Assembly: GCA_900554405.1 (NCBI GenBank)
Contig: USHI01000050.1
Location: 1-8,978, forward strand
Reading direction: 5' to 3'
DNA: 8,978 nt
Source: an uncultured Eubacteriales bacterium
GTDB taxonomy: Bacteria > Bacillota > Clostridia > Oscillospirales > CAG-382
In this document: piece after piece, positions 1 to 5,718 of the stretch
Layout of the letters: each line of letters opens with the position of its first letter
Numbering within the stretch: the first letter of the stretch is position 1
Notes under the pieces: model-generated
What the model saw: the letters and a program-made list of their open reading frames with translations, nothing else
Databases searched by the model: none
Told to the model about the DNA's origin: nothing
Translations under genes and position numbers: made by a program

Positions 1-51
1 CCCGCGGAGAGGATACTGCAAATCAGTTGCAATCACACCGCGTGCATTATC

Positions 52-79
52 GGCGGTTTTCCCACCCGGTTTTACCGCC
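52..79. repeat. Short inverted repeat after the DUF4855 gene
   Basis: GGCGGT (52-57) and ACCGCC (74-79) form a 6-bp stem with a 16-nt loop directly downstream of the stop codon at 82-84. No T-run follows on the minus strand, so a rho-independent terminator cannot be claimed. Bases 1-81 otherwise show no gene I can support. Confidence 0.4.
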
Positions 80-81
80 TG

Positions 82-2709
82 TCAGTCGATGTTGACGGTT
101 ATTATGCGTGTTTCGCTGCGGCAGTAGCCGACATCGACACTCACCGCAAAGCTGTCGCTGCCCTTGTAGCCCGCGGGCGCGGTGTAGACCACCTTGCCGT
201 CGCGGTTCAGGCGGACACTGCCGTAACGCGGCGACATTTCCAAAACAAGCCTGCCACCGGCGGAGGCTGCGTTGCCGACATCGATCTGCCCTTTCCACAC
301 GCCGTTTTCGGCGTTCACGGAAGCAGGGTTCGTGTCGAAATCGAAATCCTTTTCGGTAAACACCTTGTATTCGCCCTTGGCAAAGGCGTATGTATCGTCA
401 TAAAGCGCGCGGGTGGCATCGTCCTTCGAATAGCAGGTCGTGTAGAACGCGCCGGGAATGCCGTTCGTGTAATATATCTTTACGGAGTTCATGTAGCCCG
501 TCTGCGCACCGACGATCATGTATTCGCGGTAGCGGGCGGCATCGATCGGATCTTCGGGATTGTTTATCTCCATTTCGACACACATCCCGAGCATCTTTGT
601 AAGATCGGCATTGACGTAAAGCCGTTCGTTTGTCGCATCCTTGCTGAACATATAGTTCGGCTGCATGCTGGCAAGGTCAAACCCGAGCTCCTGCCATTCG
701 GAATACCCGCTTGCCTGATAATAGGGGATCCAGAACAGCTTTTTGCCGAGCTTGTGCGCGTAATCCGCGGCATAGGCGATAAGCTCCGCCTCGTCCGGAT
801 CGGAATAATCGATGGCTTCCTCAAACCAGTAAAAGCCGCAGAATTCGAGGTTTTTGTAATTGCGCCCGTTGAAGCGGTTAAGCTCCTCGTCCATTATCCA
901 CTTTATGGCTTTTTTTCTGTCTGCGATATTCGAAAAATCTTCGTTTTTGCCATCGCCGTCGATATCGCCGAATTCGTTTTTTTTGCCGTCGCCGACGGTT
1001 GTGAAGGTGTAAAGGACGGAGGTGTACACCTTGACCTTTTCATCCACGCCGAGCTGCGAATAAACATCGCCGACGCACTTTTCCAGCGCGTCCATGTTGC
1101 GATCCTTTTCGTAGATATCGTTCACATAGGTGCGCCAGCCGTCCGCCGATTTGGCTTCGTCGGAATAATTGAAGCGGGTGTACGGGAGATAAAGGTACGC
1201 ATCGAAGAAGGTGTCGGTTATGTTGCCGTCCTTATCTAGATACGCCACATAGGGGAGATACTGCTCCGGGGTGATCATGCCGGCTTCGTCCGTGCCGTTC
1301 GGCCCGTTTCCGGGCAGGCAGTGGTAGGAAAGCAGCATATTGTGAACATTGTCGAAAGCTTCGGGCTTGATGTAGCCGAGCTCGACCGGATTATCGCCGT
1401 TCGGGTCGTCCGGGGTAACGGGCGCGGCATTCTGTGCGTTTTTCTTCCCGGTGACGGTGAATTCATCGATATAAGTATGGACATCGCACATAAAGGAAAG
1501 CTTTACAAACCGTGCGCGCACGGGTGCGGAAAGCTTTTCATCCAGCCGCAGGATGGTGTTGCCGCCCTTTACGGAAACATTCACACGCAGGAACACCGTC
1601 TGCCATTCGGTGCCGTTTTCGGAAACGAAAATCCGCAAATAGCGCGGCAGCTTTACGCCGACATCAGTGTCGCGCAGCAGCCCGACGGTAAATCCCTCCA
1701 CGGAAACGGTCTTGCCGAGGTCGTAAACAAAGCTCCTCGTGCCGCCGCGGGTAATGTGGAACCAGCCGCCGTCGGAATATGCGGCGGCGCCGGCAAGGCT
1801 GCCGTCGGTGAGCATACGGAAGCTTTTGGAATTGTACCAATCGGTCGCAAGATCGCTCGTAATGGTTTCGGTGGCATCGGCATAAACGGGTGTCATGCCG
1901 GATATGAGGTTGCGTGTTTCGTTATACCCCTCCTCGCTTTCCGGATAGTATTCCGGCGCGGAGGGAGCGGTTATCCCGGGCAGCCCGTAATATTTATCGA
2001 GCTTTATAAGGCTGCCGTCGTCGGCACCGTCGTATTCCTCGCCGTATGCAACGGCAGATATCTCGCCGAGGAAGAACCATGTCGCCGTTTTTTCGGAAAA
2101 GGTGTATCGGATATACCTTGCGGTGACCGAGCCCTGCAGGCGGACAACGTGATCGTAATAAGCGCTTGCGCCGAGATCATCGGGAAGCAGCGAAACCCCG
2201 ACATCCACATAGTTTTTATCCTCGCCGGCGACGGAGACCGTCATCCTGCGGGCGGCGGCGATACCGTAGCTGTGCAGCACAAGTACGCGCGCCGTGAAAT
2301 CGGATATGCCTTCCTTTTCGGATCCGAGGTCGAAATCTATGACCTCGTCGCCCTTGCGTGCGCCGTAAAAGCCGACCCAAAGCCCCTGATCCGAAAATCC
2401 GGTGGGCGAAAGTCCGTCCGTGAGTATTTTACGTTCCGTATCCGGGTATTCCGAATTCGGCTCGCGCGAAGAAGAATAGGACAGACCCCCGAGCAGATTG
2501 CTGCTGCCCGAGGGTCTGTCCGTATCGTTTTTGAGAATGCTGTCTATCGCGGCAATACGCGCCATTGCTTCCGAAATTTCGGAAGCATCCGCGGAAGTAC
2601 CGTCGGTACTTTCGGCGGCGCTGCCGGCGGCAGAGCTGTCATCCGTTTTCGCACAGCCGAGGGTAAACGCAAAACTCAGAGCGAGTAATGCACATAAAAG
2701 CTTCTTCAT
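82..2709 (-). CDS. DUF4855 lipoprotein with discoidin-like domains
   Basis: Predicted surface lipoprotein of 875 residues. A basic start (MKK) and hydrophobic segment end at a lipobox-like TLGC with Cys19 as lipidation site; Thr at -3 is not the usual Leu. A low-complexity Ser/Ala/Asp linker (about 23-48) follows. Residues about 93-222 and 265-420 look like two discoidin/F5-8C-type beta-sandwiches: each has an LTDG motif, a DLG strand and a closing aromatic strand ending in an E-(I/F)-x-V-type motif. Residues about 450-785 resemble DUF4855, with strands GFYWFEE, KKLFWIPYY and a QPNYMF segment. Residues about 795-875 resemble an Ig/cadherin-like module (NRDGKVVYTAP...GSDSF). The start at 2709 has AAAGGAG 7 nt upstream. 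The DUF4855 activity is not established to my knowledge; a glycan-related role is inferred. It lies 86 bp behind the small lipoprotein and may be co-transcribed with it. Domain calls are by eye. Confidence 0.85.
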   Translation of the reverse strand: MKKLLCALLALSFAFTLGCAKTDDSSAAGSAAESTDGTSADASEISEAMARIAAIDSILKNDTDRPSGSSNLLGGLSYSSSREPNSEYPDTERKILTDGLSPTGFSDQGLWVGFYGARKGDEVIDFDLGSEKEGISDFTARVLVLHSYGIAAARRMTVSVAGEDKNYVDVGVSLLPDDLGASAYYDHVVRLQGSVTARYIRYTFSEKTATWFFLGEISAVAYGEEYDGADDGSLIKLDKYYGLPGITAPSAPEYYPESEEGYNETRNLISGMTPVYADATETITSDLATDWYNSKSFRMLTDGSLAGAAAYSDGGWFHITRGGTRSFVYDLGKTVSVEGFTVGLLRDTDVGVKLPRYLRIFVSENGTEWQTVFLRVNVSVKGGNTILRLDEKLSAPVRARFVKLSFMCDVHTYIDEFTVTGKKNAQNAAPVTPDDPNGDNPVELGYIKPEAFDNVHNMLLSYHCLPGNGPNGTDEAGMITPEQYLPYVAYLDKDGNITDTFFDAYLYLPYTRFNYSDEAKSADGWRTYVNDIYEKDRNMDALEKCVGDVYSQLGVDEKVKVYTSVLYTFTTVGDGKKNEFGDIDGDGKNEDFSNIADRKKAIKWIMDEELNRFNGRNYKNLEFCGFYWFEEAIDYSDPDEAELIAYAADYAHKLGKKLFWIPYYQASGYSEWQELGFDLASMQPNYMFSKDATNERLYVNADLTKMLGMCVEMEINNPEDPIDAARYREYMIVGAQTGYMNSVKIYYTNGIPGAFYTTCYSKDDATRALYDDTYAFAKGEYKVFTEKDFDFDTNPASVNAENGVWKGQIDVGNAASAGGRLVLEMSPRYGSVRLNRDGKVVYTAPAGYKGSDSFAVSVDVGYCRSETRIITVNID
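2479..2521 (-). repeat. Perfect 10-bp inverted repeat inside DUF4855 gene
   Basis: GGACAGACCC (2479-2488) and its exact complement GGGTCTGTCC (2512-2521) flank a 23-nt loop, which can itself pair AGCAG with CTGCT. It lies in the coding sequence for residues about 63-77. In the direction of transcription it is followed by a pyrimidine-rich TATTCTTCTTC stretch, an imperfect terminator-like arrangement. Confidence 0.7.
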
Positions 2710-2716
2710 GGGTTTT

Positions 2717-2723
2717 CTCCTTT
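2717..2723 (-). promoter_or_regulatory. RBS of DUF4855 lipoprotein
   Basis: AAAGGAG on the minus strand, 7 nt before the ATG at 2709. It fixes the start and lies directly downstream (in the minus direction) of the inverted repeat at 2724-2750. I saw no convincing -35/-10 pair of its own between the two lipoprotein genes; the best pairing (TTGAAC at 2751-2756 with CATAAT at 2724-2729) has a 21-bp spacer, which is too long. Confidence 0.8.
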
Positions 2724-2750
2724 ATTATGCACGATCGGCCGTGCGATAAT
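2724..2750 (-). repeat. Inverted repeat just upstream of the DUF4855 gene
   Basis: On the plus strand ATTAT-GCACG (2724-2733), a 6-nt loop, then CGTGC (2740-2744), one unpaired G, and ATAAT (2746-2750). In mRNA this makes a 10-bp hairpin with one bulge, ending right at the Shine-Dalgarno sequence. There is no run of U after it, so it is not a classical terminator. It could be an operator, an mRNA-processing site or a stabilising hairpin between the two lipoprotein cistrons. Confidence 0.6.
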
Positions 2751-2795
2751 GTTCAATTGTGGGTTATCTGCGTGCTGCGGAACGATCCTTTCGGA

Positions 2796-3530
2796 TTATT
2801 TCGCGTAAACCTCTACTTCGTTGAGGAACATCCAGACGCCGTTGCCGGTTTTGACGGTGAAGGAAAACTTGACGTATCTGCCGGAAACGTTTTTGAGCGC
2901 GAGATCTGCCCAGGCGGGAGCATCGCCGGTCGGAAGGGTGAGGTCGCCGACCTTAGTGAAGGTCTTGCCGTCATCCGAAACCGAGAAGGAGATGGAGCCG
3001 GGAATCCCGATACCGGAGGTGTTGCACGGCCAGATGTGAGCTCTTGCGGCAGTCATGTTTTCGACCTTTTTGCCGAGATCGAGAACGACTTCGCCGACAC
3101 CGTCGACAGTGTTGTTTTTCTCGGAATTTGCGTTTGCGAGGAAGCCGAACCAAGCGTTGTTGTATTCGGTGGTTTCCGCTGCAACGCCGTCGGTAAGGTC
3201 TGCGCTGTAAGCAGGGTTGTCTCCGTTGACTTTAAGGCCGATCGGGGTCTTGCCCTTGGCAACGTTGGTGCCTTCGACACTTACGGGATCCTTGGAGGTG
3301 TCTTCGGAGGATTCCTCTGTCTTGGAGGATTCCTCTGTCTTGGAGGATTCTTCTGTCTTGGAGGATTCTTCTGTCTTGGAGGATGCCTCTGTCTTGGAGG
3401 ATTCGGCTGTCTTGGAGGATTCGGCTGCCTTGGACTCGGCAGCGGAGGATTCTTCATCCTTGTTGCAGGCAGCAAAAACAAAGCAGGAAGCCACGAGAAC
3501 AAGTGCGAGAAGCAATGCGATCTTTTTCAT
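2796..3530 (-). CDS. Small stalked lipoprotein, discoidin-like domain
   Basis: Predicted lipoprotein of 244 residues. The signal peptide (MKK, then a Leu/Val/Ala core) ends at lipobox FAAC with Cys22 as lipidation site. Residues about 25-80 are a Ser/Lys/Thr/Glu stalk built from a six-residue repeat (SSKTEE and variants), a likely spacer holding the domain off the membrane. Residues about 88-244 form one beta-rich domain with LTDG (112-115), WFGF (127-130), DLG (151-153), a VSDDGKTF turn and a closing GRYVKFSF...WMFLNEVEV segment, typical of discoidin/galactose-binding folds. No catalytic motif is seen, so a binding role is inferred. The start is supported by AAAGGAG 7 nt upstream and by a perfect consensus promoter about 26 nt before it. 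The domain resembles the first discoidin-like region of the next gene (82-2709), suggesting a functional pair. The ligand is unknown. Confidence 0.85.
   Translation of the reverse strand: MKKIALLLALVLVASCFVFAACNKDEESSAAESKAAESSKTAESSKTEASSKTEESSKTEESSKTEESSKTEESSEDTSKDPVSVEGTNVAKGKTPIGLKVNGDNPAYSADLTDGVAAETTEYNNAWFGFLANANSEKNNTVDGVGEVVLDLGKKVENMTAARAHIWPCNTSGIGIPGSISFSVSDDGKTFTKVGDLTLPTGDAPAWADLALKNVSGRYVKFSFTVKTGNGVWMFLNEVEVYAK
3307..3432 (-). repeat. 18-bp tandem repeat, seven units, in lipoprotein stalk
   Basis: Seven consecutive 18-bp units (plus-strand consensus GAGGATTCYTCTGTCTTG) at 3307, 3325, 3343, 3361, 3379, 3397 and 3415. The first two are identical, as are units three and four; later units differ at a few positions. 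Each unit encodes six residues (SSKTEE-like), so gain or loss of units keeps the frame and only changes stalk length. Confidence 0.95.
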
Positions 3531-3537
3531 GTTAAAA

Positions 3538-3591
3538 CTCCTTTATAGATTCGTTCGATTAAATTATACAACACACATTGCATTTTGTCAA
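3538..3591 (-). promoter_or_regulatory. Perfect sigma-A promoter and RBS of small lipoprotein
   Basis: On the minus strand TTGACA (3586-3591) and TATAAT (3563-3568) are separated by exactly 17 bp, a full match to the vegetative consensus. The expected transcription start is near 3556, giving a leader of about 26 nt with AAAGGAG (3538-3544) placed 7 nt before the ATG at 3530. This predicts strong constitutive transcription. No operator-like palindrome overlaps it. Confidence 0.9.
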
Positions 3592-3618
3592 CCCTGTTTT
3601 ATCTATTTGCCGAAACGA

Positions 3619-5370
3619 TCAGCGGCGGGTATATTCAAAATCTGCCTTTTTGCCCGCGGAAGCGAGCGAGAGTATATGCTTTATATCCCGCTCCGTTTCG
3701 TTCGTGAACAGCAGAGTAAGCAGCCCGACCCCGTGCTTTTTCAGCTCGGAGGCGCGGTCGGCGCGGTAGCCGGGGAGCGAATTGTATATCGTATTCGTGT
3801 GGTTCGGCGCCCCGATGACCGGGAAGCGCGCGCCGCTCCTGTCCGAAAGCGCACCGCGGCAGGGCGGTTCGCCGCCGCACCTCCCCTGCGAACGCAGAAT
3901 ACACACGCGGGTGTACATCAGCGGCGTTCTGCCGTAAACGATGTATTCCAGCGCGCAGCGGCTGGAACGGGCAAACGTGCCCTCCGTTTCCGGCGAGAGC
4001 ATAAGCGAGGAGAAGGAATAATTATCGAGCGTTTCGAGCGTTTTCCGGTTGTAAACGTTCAGGGAATAATCGCCGTGGAGGAAAAATCCCGCGCACAGCT
4101 TTGCCTGGTAAAGCCCGGATACCGTCGCATGGCGCACACCGGCGGAAAGGGCTGCGGCAAGCTGCCGCTTTACCTCCGGCAGCTCGTGCACGAAAATACT
4201 GCGCGGCAGCACGGCGGAAATCCTTTCCGCACAGCCCGCGCCCGCCGCAGCCGCAGCCGCATAAAGCGGCACGTCGATGCGAACGCATTTATCCGCGATA
4301 TCGCGCAGCAGTGCGGCGGAGGGAAGCCCGTATTCGAACCGTGCGACGATCCCCTGCTGGAGCTTTGCCGGGAAGCAGCTCCCGGAATCCCTTTCAGGCA
4401 GATTAAACCCGCCCGGAAGCGGGCAGGGCGGCAGAGCGCGCGGCGGATATGCCGGCGCGCGTGTTACGGTGACGGCGGCTGTACGCTTTTTATCGCGCTC
4501 GCTGCGGAAGCCGAACATGGAATCGTCGATCCGCCCGTCGTAATAGCCGCTTGTGAACCCCCCGCGGGAGAATACGTCCGCAAGAAAGCGCAGCTCCTTT
4601 TCCGTCGCATTGCGGTGTTCGTCGATAAGCCGCCGGTAAACGCTTGTGACGGCATAAACATAATCCGGGCTCTTCATTCGCCCCTCTATTTTAAGGCTTG
4701 TCACGCCGCTTTCGAGCACCGAATCCATTCTGTCCGCAAGGCAGAGGTCTTTGAGCGAAAGCGCATACCCGTTGCCGCAGGGCAGGCGGCAGGGCTGTGC
4801 GCATTCGCCGCGGTTGCCGCTTCTCCCGCCGATGACCGAGCTCATAAGGCAGCCGCCGCTTTCGCTCACGCACAGTGCGCCGTGAACGAATATTTCGGTT
4901 TCCGGCACGGCGGCGGCAAAGTCTTTTATATCCTCTTCGGGAAGCTCCCGCGCAAGCACCGCGCGGGTGAACCCGAAATCCTTCAGAAATTCGGCATCGA
5001 GATAGGAATGTATCCTCAGCTGAGTGCTTGCGTGCAGGGCAAGGGAAGGGTATTCGCGCCTTATCTGCGCGGCAAGCCCGAGATCCTGTATGATTATCGC
5101 ATCCGGGCGCACCTCACGCGCAAGAAAGCCGACATATTCCATAGCCGAAGCAAATTCCCTGTCGCGGATAAGGGTATTGAGCGTAATATGCAGCCGCACG
5201 CCGTTTCTGCGGCAGAGCGAAGCCGCCGAAACGAGAGTTTCGCGGTCGAAATTGCCGGCGTTCATACGCGCGTTGAACACCGGCCCGCCGAGATATACCT
5301 CGTCCGCGCCGGCATCGACGGCGGCACGCAGCGCCGGCATTGAACCGGCAGGCGAAAGAAGAAAAGGCAT
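3619..5370 (-). CDS. Peptidase U32 family protein (long form)
   Basis: Protein of 583 residues. The N-terminal barrel region begins LLSPAGS...AGADEVYLGG. The U32 signature fits exactly at residues 159-177 (E159, F161, G164-A165, C167, G172, C174, S177), followed by GNRGECAQPCR (C190, C194) and KIEGRMKSPDYV (227-236). The C-terminal part has the long-form block YGRTPLMYTRVC...LSDRSGARFPVIG. Known relatives include collagenase-type U32 proteins and E. coli RlhA, a 23S rRNA C2501 hydroxylation factor; other members (UbiU) bind an Fe-S cluster with equivalent cysteines. At 583 residues it is shorter than RlhA (about 650). The ATG has a strong GAGGTGAG RBS just upstream and a sigma-A promoter at 5500-5528. 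It is divergent from clpP and 88 bp ahead of the small lipoprotein, which has its own promoter. RNA modification is a more likely job than proteolysis, but the substrate is inferred only. Confidence 0.9.
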   Translation of the reverse strand: MPFLLSPAGSMPALRAAVDAGADEVYLGGPVFNARMNAGNFDRETLVSAASLCRRNGVRLHITLNTLIRDREFASAMEYVGFLAREVRPDAIIIQDLGLAAQIRREYPSLALHASTQLRIHSYLDAEFLKDFGFTRAVLARELPEEDIKDFAAAVPETEIFVHGALCVSESGGCLMSSVIGGRSGNRGECAQPCRLPCGNGYALSLKDLCLADRMDSVLESGVTSLKIEGRMKSPDYVYAVTSVYRRLIDEHRNATEKELRFLADVFSRGGFTSGYYDGRIDDSMFGFRSERDKKRTAAVTVTRAPAYPPRALPPCPLPGGFNLPERDSGSCFPAKLQQGIVARFEYGLPSAALLRDIADKCVRIDVPLYAAAAAAGAGCAERISAVLPRSIFVHELPEVKRQLAAALSAGVRHATVSGLYQAKLCAGFFLHGDYSLNVYNRKTLETLDNYSFSSLMLSPETEGTFARSSRCALEYIVYGRTPLMYTRVCILRSQGRCGGEPPCRGALSDRSGARFPVIGAPNHTNTIYNSLPGYRADRASELKKHGVGLLTLLFTNETERDIKHILSLASAGKKADFEYTRR

Positions 5371-5499
5371 TTTCTCACCTCATATCAGATCCGTATAACG
5401 GTATTTTGCAGGGGAACGCACCGCGGAGGCAGGCACGCTGTTCTTTTCATACCGGATCAACACCCCCGCAGATTACGATAATTTCAATGTACCGACCGA

Positions 5500-5528
5500 A
5501 GTATAACACGGATTCTAAAACATTTCAA
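5500..5528 (-). promoter_or_regulatory. Sigma-A promoter of the U32 gene
   Basis: On the minus strand TTGAAA (5523-5528) and TATACT (5500-5505) are spaced 17 bp apart. Transcription would start near 5493, leaving a leader of about 120 nt before the ATG at 5370. The leader ends in a GAGGTGAG ribosome binding site. Confidence 0.7.
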
Positions 5529-5644
5529 CCGTTTTCGGGCTTGCCGGCCGGGGTGCGGGGAGAATTTCTGCGGCAGCGGCGAAGAACATATCCGCACGGT
5601 ATTTTCAATATACGGCATACACGGCATTTGTTGGGGCAAAACTA

Positions 5645-5673
5645 TTGAAATGGCGGCGAATGTGTGGTAAAAT
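5645..5673 (+). promoter_or_regulatory. Sigma-A promoter of clpP operon (extended -10)
   Basis: TTGAAA (5645-5650), a 17-bp spacer, then TAAAAT (5668-5673) preceded by TGG, giving an extended -10 (TGn). Transcription should start near 5680. That leaves only about 6 nt before the upstream ATG at 5686 but about 39 nt before the ATG at 5719, which supports the downstream start. Confidence 0.8.
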
Positions 5674-5706
5674 GGCAGGACTGTAATGCATATAATTGAT
5701 GTAAAC

Positions 5707-5712
5707 GGAGAG
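5707..5712 (+). promoter_or_regulatory. RBS deciding the clpP start
   Basis: GGAGAG sits 6 nt before the ATG at 5719. The alternative in-frame ATG at 5686 has only a weak AGGA and almost no leader after the predicted transcription start, so 5719 is preferred. Confidence 0.85.
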
Positions 5713-5718
5713 ATAGAC

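Larger units (their letters stand above)
5371..5718. other. Divergent intergenic region, U32 gene / clpP
   Basis: A 348-bp gene-free stretch. It holds a minus-strand promoter (5500-5528) and a plus-strand promoter (5645-5673), whose core elements lie about 117 bp apart. Between them is a GC-rich segment (about 5540-5600) and a direct repeat ACGGCAT (5612-5618, 5621-5627; 9-bp period). The U32 leader contains a near-complementary pair, GATCCGTAT (5388-5396) and ATACCGGATC (5449-5458). I saw no CtsR box (GGTCAAA direct repeats) or CIRCE element. Short ORFs here lack ribosome binding sites. Confidence 0.8.

Noticed and set aside
52..79. Rho-independent terminator after the DUF4855 gene
   Set aside because: The 6-bp stem has a 16-nt loop and no T-run on either side.
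1..81. Possible end of an upstream gene or start of a downstream minus-strand gene
   Set aside because: The plus-strand frame from base 1 stays open only as the antisense of the DUF4855 gene. On the minus strand the ATG in this stretch reaches a stop after four codons and the GTG reading has no RBS.
1321..2688. A 455-codon open frame on the plus strand opposite the DUF4855 gene
   Set aside because: Composition is Gly/Val/Ile/Ala-rich with no recognisable motif, and the minus-strand reading has a signal peptide, domains and an RBS.
3307..3432. CRISPR array
   Set aside because: The 18-bp units are directly adjacent with no spacers and encode an in-frame protein stalk.
3217..5343. A 708-codon open frame on the plus strand opposite the U32 gene
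   Set aside because: It has no coherent protein family features, includes the antisense of the tandem repeat, and lies opposite a gene with an exact U32 signature and a good RBS. Long antisense frames are expected where third positions are GC-rich.
5488..5648. Short plus-strand ORF in the U32/clpP intergenic region
   Set aside because: No ribosome binding site precedes the ATG, no promoter is placed to transcribe it, and it overlaps the minus-strand promoter.
5686..5718. Eleven-residue N-terminal extension of ClpP from the upstream ATG
   Set aside because: It begins about 6 nt after the predicted transcription start with only a weak RBS. The ATG at 5719 has GGAGAG and places the triad at 98/123/172 as in B. 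subtilis ClpP.
5371..5718. CtsR or CIRCE heat-shock operator for clpP
   Set aside because: I found neither GGTCAAA direct repeats nor a TTAGCACTC/GAGTGCTAA inverted repeat.
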